DNA from: Clostridiales bacterium
GTDB lineage: Bacteria > Bacillota > Clostridia > Lachnospirales > Lachnospiraceae
Length of the DNA stretch: 6,554 bases
Assembly: GCA_021203115.1 (NCBI GenBank)
Contig: JAJQBV010000226.1
Coordinates: 1 to 6,554, forward strand
Direction of reading: 5' to 3'
Below the pieces are notes generated by a model. That model made no database searches. It saw only the letters and a program-made list of their open reading frames with translations, and was not told the DNA's origin. Position numbers and translations under genes: made by a program. This document shows positions 1-5,499 of the stretch, one piece after another (the stretch's first letter is position 1; each line of letters starts with the position of its first letter).

Positions 1-233
1 GGGTAGAATTCTCTCTGGAGGATATGGATATGTCCGGATTCCAGAAAGGTGCTACTTATGGCCAGATCAAGGATTATGTGAAAGAGCATACCGGATTGTC
101 GGTGTCCTCTCTGTACATTGCACAAGTAAAGCAGAAGTATGGCATTATTGAACGCGAGAATTACAATAAGCCGAAGTCTGCGAAGAATAGAGGCGACGGT
201 CAAAGGCACCATAAATTGGGGACATGCGATTGA
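1..233 (+). CDS. rlmD: C-terminal end of an RlmD-type 23S rRNA uracil methyltransferase, partial, with an aberrant tail
   Basis: The reading frame is open from the first complete codon (position 3) and comes in from outside the window, so the Met at 24 is internal. Residues reading VEFSLEDMDMSGFQKGATY and, further on, YVKEHTGLSVSSLYIAQVKQ match, from memory, the C-terminal appendix found after the methyltransferase domain in many clostridial RlmD (RumA) proteins; related tails may also occur on proteins of conjugative elements. The catalytic domain is not in view. In the family the phrase 'NKPKS' is followed by roughly 25 more residues containing a CPPEKE-like motif. Here similarity stops at about position 179 and an unrelated 17-residue tail (AKNRGDGQRHHKLGTCD) leads to the TGA at 231-233. 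That stop lies inside the -35 box of the csoR promoter. The frame therefore looks cut and re-ended by a rearrangement; the effect on methyltransferase activity cannot be judged. Confidence 0.66.
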   Translation, partial: VEFSLEDMDMSGFQKGATYGQIKDYVKEHTGLSVSSLYIAQVKQKYGIIERENYNKPKSAKNRGDGQRHHKLGTCD

Positions 234-258
234 CAAACAATCTGAAGTGTTCTATCAT
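230..258 (+). promoter_or_regulatory. csoR promoter (sigma-A type)
   Basis: A perfect -35 box TTGACA (230-235), a 17-bp spacer and a -10 box TATCAT (253-258, five of six consensus bases) lie 38 bp upstream of the csoR start codon. Transcription would begin near 265, at the first base of the ATAC/GTAT palindrome. A repressor bound there would block initiation, consistent with autoregulation. Confidence 0.8.
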
Positions 259-264
259 GTACGC

Positions 265-280
265 ATACACCCTTATGTAT
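265..280 (+). promoter_or_regulatory. Probable CsoR operator, csoR promoter copy
   Basis: ATACACCCTTATGTAT is a 16-bp imperfect palindrome (ATACA/TGTAT arms, 6-bp centre) placed at the expected transcription start of csoR. Two further 16-bp sequences with the same ATAC-N8-GTAT layout and a C-rich left half lie at the ATPase promoter (652-667, 681-696). C-rich ATACC/GGTAT palindromes are the known operator style of CsoR-family repressors. Assignment to this CsoR is inferred from position and recurrence. Confidence 0.72.
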
Positions 281-296
281 ACGAGGAGGAAATAAC

Positions 297-572
297 ATGA
301 GACAATGTATGGATGCGGAGAATCTGCATCGCAGATTGAAAAAGATAATCGGGCAGGTGCAGGCCATTGACCGGATGGTGGATGAGGATGTCCCCTGTGA
401 AGATATTCTGGCACAGATCAATGCAGCAAAATCTGCACTTCATAGTTGCGGAAAGGTTGTTCTGGAGGGGCATATCAAGCATTGCGTGAAAGACGGCATT
501 GAACATGGTGACGCAGACAAGACCATCGAAGATTTTACCAAAGCAGTAGAGCGTTTCGCCAACATGGGATAA
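297..572 (+). CDS. csoR: CsoR-family metal-sensing transcriptional repressor
   Basis: This 91-residue all-alpha protein belongs to the CsoR/RcnR (DUF156) family, cytosolic tetrameric repressors that leave DNA on binding metal. The core is visible: RRLKKIIGQVQAIDRMV at 12-28, then Cys34, His59 and Cys63 in the W-X-Y positions that bind Cu(I) in true CsoR (Cys36, His61, Cys65 in the Mycobacterium tuberculosis protein). His59 and a Cys rather than His at 63 argue against the persulfide sensor CstR and the Ni/Co sensor RcnR. Pro33 replaces the Tyr next to the first Cys in the M. tuberculosis protein, and an extra Cys51 is present. The start at 297 follows GAGGAGG (283-289) with a 7-nt gap; Met5 has no such site. 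It has its own promoter, an operator at the transcription start and a terminator, so it is a separate unit from the ATPase operon that it probably represses. Confidence 0.93.
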   Translation: MRQCMDAENLHRRLKKIIGQVQAIDRMVDEDVPCEDILAQINAAKSALHSCGKVVLEGHIKHCVKDGIEHGDADKTIEDFTKAVERFANMG

Positions 573-598
573 CCCGGCATAGTAAATGAAATTCATGA

Positions 599-636
599 GA
601 TAAAAGCAGCCAATGATCCAGGCTGCTTTTATTTTT
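599..636 (+). terminator. Intrinsic terminator after csoR
   Basis: A stem of at least 11 bp (TAAAAGCAGCC at 601-611 with GGCTGCTTTTA at 621-631) closes a 9-nt loop and is followed by a T-run (632-636). It lies 27 bp after the csoR stop and ends 5 bp before the -35 box of the ATPase promoter, so it insulates the two transcripts. Confidence 0.9.
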
Positions 637-641
637 ACCCA

Positions 642-670
642 TTGACAACCAATACCCCCATAAGTATAAT
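642..670 (+). promoter_or_regulatory. ATPase-feoA-feoB' operon promoter (perfect sigma-A consensus)
   Basis: TTGACA (642-647), exactly 17 bp, then TATAAT (665-670): both hexamers match consensus in full. Transcription should start near 677. Such a strong promoter without control would be constitutive. Here one palindrome (652-667) overlaps the spacer and the first half of the -10 box, and another (681-696) sits just after the start, which fits tight repression in the absence of metal. Confidence 0.88.
652..667 (+). promoter_or_regulatory. Probable CsoR operator 1 at the ATPase promoter
   Basis: ATACCCCCATAAGTAT has ATAC/GTAT arms in the same 16-bp frame as the csoR site at 265-280. It covers the spacer and the first three bases of the -10 box, so occupancy would exclude RNA polymerase. 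It is the least symmetrical of the three copies. Confidence 0.66.
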
Positions 671-680
671 ATAAATACAC

Positions 681-696
681 ATACCCCTATCGGTAT
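681..696 (+). promoter_or_regulatory. Probable CsoR operator 2 at the ATPase promoter
   Basis: ATACCCCTATCGGTAT has 5-bp arms ATACC/GGTAT around a 6-bp centre and is the copy closest to published CsoR operators. It lies just downstream of the predicted transcription start and 29 bp (start to start) from operator 1, so both copies could be occupied side by side. Confidence 0.72.
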
Positions 697-713
697 AAGA
701 CTGGAGGAATAAA

Positions 714-2594
714 ATGAAACAGGTGATGAAAAAGCTGGAGTCGCTTATGGAAAAAGGTGGCACCAAAAAGGATATTACACTGCTTGTTATATCAGGAATA
801 TTCCTGATACTCAGCCTGACAGGATGGGCACCTCTCCCGTTCGATTTGGCATGGATTTCGATTATCCTCTGCGGCATTCCCATTATTCTGGAAGCAATCA
901 TAGGGCTGGTTACGGCTTTTGATATCAAAGCGGATGTGCTGGTATCGATTGCCCTGATTGCATCTGTCTGCATCGGTGAGGATTTCGCTGCCGGTGAGGT
1001 TGCGTTTATCATGCAGCTGGGCGGGTTGCTGGAAGATCTGACGGTTGCGAAAGCAAGGGCGGGTATTGAAAAGCTGGTGCATCTGACCCCGCAGACAGCC
1101 AGAATCCTTACAGACGGAACGGAAAAAATTATTTCTGCCAGTGAAGTCCCAGTGGATGCTTTGCTCCGTGTCCTCCCGGGCGAGACAGTCCCCGTGGACG
1201 GCGTGATCATCTCCGGGCAAACATCCGTGAATCAGGCAGTTATGACCGGCGAATCCCTTCCGGTGGATAAGACGGTGGGCGATGAGGTGAAAAGCGGCAC
1301 GGTCAACCAGTTTGGTGCTTTTGAGATGCGGGCGACAAAGGTTGGGGAGGACAGTTCCATCCAGCGGATGATACGGTTAGTACAGTCGGCGGATGCAGGG
1401 AAAGCGAAAATCGTAGGCGTGGCTGACCGATGGGCTACATGGATCGTCGTGATCGCTCTCTCCGCCGCCGCCCTGACATGGCTCTTCAGCGGTGAGATTA
1501 TCCGTGCGGTTACGATACTGGTTGTGTTCTGTCCGTGTGCGCTTGTGCTTGCCACGCCCACGGCGATCATGGCGGCGATCGGGAACGCCACAAAACACGG
1601 ATTTCTGGTGAGGGAAGGCGATGCGCTGGAACGGCTGGCGTCTGTCACTAAAATTACCTTTGACAAGACGGGAACGCTGACCTACGGGATGCCGCAGGTT
1701 ATAGAGATTGAAAGCATCGATGACGGGCTTGAGAATACAGAATTATATCGCCTCTGTGCATCGGCAGAACAGCTTTCCGAACATCCTCTGGGGAAAGCGA
1801 TTGTCCGCTCGTATAAAAAAGAAAATAATGATGAACTTTTTCCATGTGAAAATTTTCAGATGCTGCCGGGACGCGGTGTTAGAGCAGAGGTGAGTGGAAA
1901 AGATATTCTTGCAGGCAATCTGGAAATGCTCACAGAGAAAAAGATAGATGTGCCGAAGACTGTGCTTGCCGATGTGGATCAGTATCTGTCGAAAGGCTGT
2001 ACCATTACTTATCTTGCGGTATCCGGCCGCCTGAGCGGATACATTGTCCTGTCGGATACGGTGCGTGACGAAAGCTCCGGTATGATCGATGCACTGAAAG
2101 GTCTGGGTGTGCAGCCTGTCCTTCTGACCGGCGACAATGAGAGAGCCGCCTCTTCCATAGCGGGGCAGCTTCATATTGAGGAAGTCCATGCGGACTGTCT
2201 GCCGGAGGATAAGCTGAACCGGATTGATGAGTATCAGAAAAAAGAAGAAGCTGTCTGCATGATCGGCGATGGCGTAAACGATGCACCTGCTTTGAAAAAA
2301 GCGAATGTCGGCATTGCGATGGGCGGTGTGGGCAGTGATATTGCAGTCGATGCGGCGGATATCGCCCTGGTGGATGATGAGGTAAAGGAGTTGCCGCACC
2401 TGATCGCGCTGTCTAAGCGGATGATGAAGACGATTAAGCTGAATATGACATTTTCCATGACGCTTAATTTCATCGCGATCATCCTTGCGATTATCGGGAC
2501 ATTAAACCCGGTTGTCGGTGCGCTGGTACATAATGCCGGCTCGGTGATTGTGATTATAAATTCAGCACTGCTGCTGAAATGGAAAAAGAAATAG
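714..2594 (+). CDS. P1B-type heavy-metal-exporting ATPase (CPC type, no N-terminal metal-binding domain)
   Basis: This 626-residue membrane pump couples ATP hydrolysis to export of a soft metal ion from the cytosol. Visible parts are: a short N-terminus without CxxC; membrane helices at about 21-37, 43-69, 72-88 and 91-108; an actuator domain with TGES at 178-181; helices at about 241-260 and 263-286, the latter carrying Cys273-Pro274-Cys275; phosphorylated Asp317 in DKTGTLT; the P1B nucleotide-domain His357-Pro358; TGDN at 472-475; GDGVNDAPAL at 518-527; and two last helices at about 577-595 and 598-620. CPC is typical of Cu(I) and Zn/Cd pumps. The last helix has HNAGS at 606-610, not the MxxSS of Cu(I) CopA or the Asp of ZntA/CadA; from memory, M. 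tuberculosis CtpC has a similar HNASS. The CsoR context favours copper, but the substrate is uncertain. GGAGG (703-707) supports the start. feoA follows after 15 bp. Confidence 0.93.
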   Translation: MKQVMKKLESLMEKGGTKKDITLLVISGIFLILSLTGWAPLPFDLAWISIILCGIPIILEAIIGLVTAFDIKADVLVSIALIASVCIGEDFAAGEVAFIMQLGGLLEDLTVAKARAGIEKLVHLTPQTARILTDGTEKIISASEVPVDALLRVLPGETVPVDGVIISGQTSVNQAVMTGESLPVDKTVGDEVKSGTVNQFGAFEMRATKVGEDSSIQRMIRLVQSADAGKAKIVGVADRWATWIVVIALSAAALTWLFSGEIIRAVTILVVFCPCALVLATPTAIMAAIGNATKHGFLVREGDALERLASVTKITFDKTGTLTYGMPQVIEIESIDDGLENTELYRLCASAEQLSEHPLGKAIVRSYKKENNDELFPCENFQMLPGRGVRAEVSGKDILAGNLEMLTEKKIDVPKTVLADVDQYLSKGCTITYLAVSGRLSGYIVLSDTVRDESSGMIDALKGLGVQPVLLTGDNERAASSIAGQLHIEEVHADCLPEDKLNRIDEYQKKEEAVCMIGDGVNDAPALKKANVGIAMGGVGSDIAVDAADIALVDDEVKELPHLIALSKRMMKTIKLNMTFSMTLNFIAIILAIIGTLNPVVGALVHNAGSVIVIINSALLLKWKKK

Positions 2595-2609
2595 AAGGAG
2601 GCTGTCATT

Positions 2610-2831
2610 ATGAAGACATTACGGGATGTCCCGGTAGGGGCAACGGCAAAGGTGGTAAAACTTCACGGGGAAGGAGCCACGAGACGCCGGATTATGGATA
2701 TGGGCGTTACAAAGGGCGTTGAGGTATATGTCCGAAAGGTTGCACCACTCGGGGATCCGGTTGAAGTCAATGTACGCGGCTATGAGCTTTCTATCCGTAA
2801 GGAAGACGCACAGATGATTGAGGTAGAATAA
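2610..2831 (+). CDS. feoA: FeoA, ferrous iron transport accessory protein
   Basis: A 73-residue cytosolic protein with the SH3-like fold signature of Feo[18 protein letters not shown] near the N-terminus, [17 protein letters not shown] in the middle and a closing strand [15 protein letters not shown]. FeoA proteins work with the Fe(II) permease FeoB, probably at its cytosolic G-protein domain. Length is normal and nothing appears missing. The start at 2610 follows AAGGAGG (2595-2601). It is 15 bp after the ATPase stop and 17 bp before the feoB start, so it is read from the metal-responsive promoter at 642-670. It is intact while its partner is broken, so in this window it has no functional permease to assist; a second feoB elsewhere would be needed. 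Confidence 0.92.
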   Translation: MKTLRDVPVGATAKVVKLHGEGATRRRIMDMGVTKGVEVYVRKVAPLGDPVEVNVRGYELSIRKEDAQMIEVE

Positions 2832-2848
2832 AGGAGGACAATCGGAAA

Positions 2849-2989
2849 ATGAAAAATTTCGTACTGGCGCTGGCCGGGAATCCGAATAGCGGAAAAACAA
2901 CTTTGTTTAACGCATTGACAGGCGCAGTCCAGTTTGTAGGAAACTGGCCTGGCGTAACCGTTGAAAAGAAGGAAGGCAAGCGGAAGTGA
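2849..2989 (+). pseudogene. feoB: FeoB ferrous iron permease, N-terminal 46-codon remnant
   Basis: The frame starts with a proper ribosome binding site (AAGGAGG, 2831-2837) and encodes the beginning of the FeoB GTPase domain: the P-loop GNPNSGKT at 10-17, [20 protein letters not shown] at 19-38 with the G2 threonine Thr37, and EKKEGK at 39-44. It then stops (Arg45, Lys46, TGA at 2987-2989). Normal FeoB is about 650-800 residues with G3-G5 motifs and a large membrane domain; all of that is missing. The following DNA is not a frameshifted feoB but the 3' part of a serine recombinase gene, overlapping the stop. The break is therefore a fusion or deletion junction, at about 2980-2986, not a point mutation. 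A 46-residue peptide could still be made but could not transport iron. Confidence 0.9.
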
Positions 2990-3303
2990 TACGCATGATC
3001 TTTGACCGTTATATTCGCACAAAGCAGATTGAAGCATTGCAGGTGCAACTGCGGCAGGCATTGGGGACAAAAACACGGCTGGAGCGTCAGATGGACAGCC
3101 TTGATTTTACAGACAAGTATTATGACCGAAAAATATCGGATTTACAGCGCCGGTATGATGAACAGTATGGTAAGATAGAAGAAATCGAGATTCAGATAGG
3201 TGATATCCAAAATCAGATTCGGAGTATCCGGCAGGAGAAAATCTCTGGCGATAATATCTATCTTAGCGCATACTTTCCAGATAAAAAAGATATGCAGATT
3301 TAA
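2986..3303 (+). pseudogene. Large serine recombinase, C-terminal coiled-coil fragment
   Basis: The frame reads KQIEALQVQLRQALGTKTRL, then ERQMDSLDFTDKYYDRKISD, LQRRYDEQYGKIEEIEIQIG and ending QEKISGDNIY. This order (Gln/Leu-rich helix, 'D-x-LD-xTDK-YDRK', a second long helix, then KISGDNIY) matches, from memory, the coiled-coil region near the C-terminus of large serine recombinases of clostridial conjugative and mobilizable elements. Missing are the catalytic resolvase domain with its nucleophilic Ser, the zinc ribbon, and the FLLYFDKLYDKF-like tail normally after DNIY. Similarity ends at about 3261, one base before the convergent response regulator gene; the last 14 codons (LSAYFPDKKDMQI plus stop) are antisense to that gene. 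No ribosome binding site precedes the GTG at 2986, and the left boundary of homology is unclear. A dead remnant left by recombination. Confidence 0.72.
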
Positions 3304-3970
3304 ACTCTGTATATTTCCGCCGGGTCAGATAAGCCGTAAATTGATCGCCGCAGAGATGGATCAGGGAATGATCGAAATTGGATATATGGGCGAAATTTAC
3401 AATAAAACTGCGGTGCGGCTGGAAAAAAGAGTTTGACGGGAGAATCTGCATCCATTTTGACACGGACTGGATGGATTCATAATCTGTTTTCATGGTACGG
3501 ACAAAGACCTTCTTCTGCACCGCTTCGATGCAAATGATCTCACTTGCCGGTATCGAATAGACATTATGCTTGGTCTCCACCGGTACTTTGAAAGTGGCAG
3601 TGCTGTATACCCGCAGTGCGTCTTTCAGGTTGAGGAAGAGCCGTTGTTTTTCCAGCGGCTTTGATAGATATCGGAATACATTAAAGCGCATCGCTTCATC
3701 AAGATATTCGGAATATGCGGTAATGATAATTATGAGAACATTTCGGTTGGCTTTTTTTAACTCGTTTCCTGTAAAAATGCCGCTGACTCCGGACATTTCC
3801 ACATCAAGGAACACGATATCCTTGGCCGAGGAGTCGTTTAAAAGCGCTTCCCCGCTGTGAAAAGTAATAATATTCGGGCAGTTCAGGCGGCTTTGTTTGA
3901 AAAATTCTTTTATATATTCTGTCAGATGATCGATGAAAATCTGGTCATCGTCACAAATAGCGATCTGCAT
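3263..3970 (-). CDS. LytTR-family response regulator (AgrA/LytR type)
   Basis: A 235-residue cytosolic transcription regulator with an N-terminal receiver domain (about 1-120) and a C-terminal LytTR DNA-binding domain (about 132-233). In the receiver the acidic pocket Asp7-Asp8-Asp9, the phospho-acceptor Asp56 (IVFLDVEMSG), Thr84 and Lys104 (YLSKPLE) are all in place, so it should be phosphorylatable. The LytTR part shows the strand-rich pattern IPASEIICIEAVQKKVFVRT and the conserved FFQPHRSFIVNFAHI, ending with TRRKYTEFKSAYL. The start at 3970 follows GGAGGG with a 6-nt gap. It lies 40 bp after the kinase stop and is co-oriented, so the pair forms an operon. The stop at 3263 abuts the recombinase remnant and no terminator is seen after it, so the original downstream DNA has probably been lost. 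Regulated genes are unknown; LytTR proteins usually bind paired 9-bp direct repeats. Confidence 0.92.
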   Translation of the reverse strand: MQIAICDDDQIFIDHLTEYIKEFFKQSRLNCPNIITFHSGEALLNDSSAKDIVFLDVEMSGVSGIFTGNELKKANRNVLIIIITAYSEYLDEAMRFNVFRYLSKPLEKQRLFLNLKDALRVYSTATFKVPVETKHNVYSIPASEIICIEAVQKKVFVRTMKTDYESIQSVSKWMQILPSNSFFQPHRSFIVNFAHISNFDHSLIHLCGDQFTAYLTRRKYTEFKSAYLFYLESMR

Positions 3971-4010
3971 TTTGGTCCCTCCGTTTTTAAGTGCGGAAAT
4001 GATTTCTTTA

Positions 4011-5318
4011 TTATACCGGGTTTTTCAGCGTGATAATGGTATGGAATGTATGGTCATCCTGAGAGTAATAGTATTCTGTCTCTCCTTCATATTTTTTTAC
4101 GATTCTTTCGATGATCCGGATGCCGTACCCGTGCAGCAACGGATCTTTTTTGGTAGATACGAGCCGGTTGCTCTTGTCCGGAAAAGGGGTTTGCCGACAG
4201 GAATTTTGTATTGTGATCATGGAAAAAGCCGTGTTTTCTTTTCGGGAGACGGATAGTTCAATGCCTGCATCCGGTATTTGTGAAGCTGCTTCCATGGCGT
4301 TGTCCAACAGGTTGCAGAACAGGGAAGTAATATCGTCTTCTTTTAGAAAACTGACGGAATCATTTCTTATATCTGCATGGAAGGAAATACCGGACTGATC
4401 GCAGAGGTTCAGATAGCGGCACAAAATGGTATTGAGTAGCTCGTGACTGCAAATCCGTGCAGTTTTTTTGAATGCTGCGGAGTTGGTAATGCAGTCTATA
4501 TATTCGGCCACTTTTTCCGATTCACCATTATTGTTCAATATGGCGATGGATTGAAAATGATTCTTGATGTCATGGATCAGTTGGGCCTGGTTTTCGTCCT
4601 GCCTGATAAGCATTTTATAATAATTAAGAGTATCGGATTCTTTTTGCAGGGATAAACGCAGGTCTGTCATTTCCATACTTTTGTTCTGGATATAGTTATT
4701 AATTTCCCATATGATCAGGTTCAGCGCCAGCAGAAGGATGGAACTTATGGAGATCATAACATCCAATGTTTTAGGTATAGATACTTTGCTGTGTAAAATA
4801 GCGAGGGTATACATGATAAATATGGAAACCGCGGGTGTGGCGATGAGCATGAACCAGGATTTGTCGAACCGGATGGTTGTTCTTCCGGCTTTGCTCCAGA
4901 GGTGGATCAGGAGGAGCATAATAAAGAAATAAACGAGTTTGGTCAGTACGGCAGCCAGCCAGACCTGAGAGGATGACATATCTAAGAACGGAAAAGTGAT
5001 CCGGTAAGGGACAATGCCGACAATAATTAATTCCGCAATAAAGGAAACGGATGAGGCTATGGCTGCATGAAACAGGGCAGTCTGCCATTTGATATTGTAT
5101 GCCAAAATCAGGTACAGGAAATTGCATATTATAAAAGCGATGCCGTTTATCACCATACTATTGACAAATGAGAGCAGGAAAAGAATCCCGTATAGCGCAA
5201 TCGCCAGCAGAACACAGAGATACTTTGGATGTTTGCTTTTAAAAAGGGCAGAAGCATACAGCAGAAAAATAATGCCTTCTGCTGCAAAAATAAAAAAGTA
5301 AAGGATCCAAAGCACCAT
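4011..5318 (-). CDS. Membrane sensor histidine kinase, AgrC/HPK10 type
   Basis: A 435-residue inner-membrane kinase partnered with the LytTR regulator 40 bp downstream. Numbered from the upstream Met at 5336 (441 residues), the N-terminal half has about six hydrophobic segments (8-30, 39-60, 63-80, 86-109, 124-145, 161-181) plus one at 191-210, and no large external domain. A helix follows, then the phosphorylated His255 in LIHDIKNH, the N-box NLLDNAMEA at 342-350, IQNS at 376-379 and a short G-box GYG at 403-405 with IIERIVKKYEGE after it. The GHKL ATPase domain with a minimal G-box is typical of peptide-sensing AgrC-like kinases. I prefer the start at 5318: GAGG (5326-5329) lies 7 nt before it, whereas nothing resembling a ribosome binding site precedes 5336. 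No AgrB or AgrD gene is nearby, so the signal is unknown; the divergent lipoprotein may be linked. Confidence 0.92.
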   Translation of the reverse strand: MVLWILYFFIFAAEGIIFLLYASALFKSKHPKYLCVLLAIALYGILFLLSFVNSMVINGIAFIICNFLYLILAYNIKWQTALFHAAIASSVSFIAELIIVGIVPYRITFPFLDMSSSQVWLAAVLTKLVYFFIMLLLIHLWSKAGRTTIRFDKSWFMLIATPAVSIFIMYTLAILHSKVSIPKTLDVMISISSILLLALNLIIWEINNYIQNKSMEMTDLRLSLQKESDTLNYYKMLIRQDENQAQLIHDIKNHFQSIAILNNNGESEKVAEYIDCITNSAAFKKTARICSHELLNTILCRYLNLCDQSGISFHADIRNDSVSFLKEDDITSLFCNLLDNAMEAASQIPDAGIELSVSRKENTAFSMITIQNSCRQTPFPDKSNRLVSTKKDPLLHGYGIRIIERIVKKYEGETEYYYSQDDHTFHTIITLKNPV

Positions 5319-5325
5319 AATAAAA

Positions 5326-5330
5326 CCTCG
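5326..5330 (-). promoter_or_regulatory. Ribosome binding site deciding the kinase start at 5318
   Basis: On the minus strand CGAGG lies 7 nt before the ATG at 5318-5316. The alternative ATG at 5336 is preceded by a pyrimidine- and A-rich stretch without GGAG. The shorter reading also begins directly with the first membrane helix (MVLWILYFFIF), as is common for this kinase type. Confidence 0.6.
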
Positions 5331-5368
5331 TTTCATTGCATTCGGAGTCAGTGGAGAACCCCATGTTT

Positions 5369-5397
5369 ATTATAGTAATTGAGGAAACTCTTTACAA
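5369..5397 (-). promoter_or_regulatory. Promoter of the kinase-regulator operon
   Basis: On the minus strand TTGTAA (5397-5392, four of six -35 bases), a 17-bp spacer and a perfect TATAAT (5374-5369) point toward the kinase gene. Transcription would start near 5362, giving a leader of about 44 nt to the start at 5318. Confidence 0.65.
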
Positions 5398-5448
5398 GAA
5401 TTTCTGCTGCCAAAAATAAGCGTTTCCTGTCGTTTCGTCTGTATCATA

Positions 5449-5476
5449 TTGATTTTGAGAATAAAGTTGCTATATT
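5449..5476 (+). promoter_or_regulatory. Promoter of the lipoprotein gene
   Basis: TTGATT (5449-5454), a 16-bp spacer and TATATT (5471-5476) face the lipoprotein gene, with start of transcription near 5483 and a very short leader. The hexamers are four and five of six consensus bases. The -35 boxes of the two divergent promoters are about 50 bp apart, leaving room for a shared regulator site. Confidence 0.55.
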
Positions 5477-5499
5477 GAATGAAAAAATAAGGAGCGGAT

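Noticed and set aside
635..1210. Long minus-strand frames across the ATPase gene (also 1232-1666 and 1743-2399)
   Set aside because: They lie opposite a gene with every P-type ATPase motif intact, have no ribosome binding sites and have low-complexity Ser/Thr/Ile-rich translations typical of antisense frames.
3262..3303. Resemblance of LSAYFPDKKDMQI to the YFDKLYDKF tail of serine recombinases
   Set aside because: The same DNA on the other strand encodes a normal LytTR C-terminus (TEFKSAYLFYLESMR), which explains it better; the match is short and needs gaps.
3200..3436. Plus-strand frame running from the recombinase remnant into the regulator gene
   Set aside because: It is the shadow of the minus-strand LytTR gene and of the remnant; no start signal and no protein similarity.
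5382..5428. Inverted repeat AGGAAAC (5382-5388) / GTTTCCT (5422-5428) and tandem CGTTTC at 5421 and 5431 in the divergent control region
   Set aside because: A 7-bp match in about 160 bp is expected by chance at close to one per region, and the layout does not fit the paired 9-bp direct repeats usual for LytTR proteins. Kept only as a possible site.
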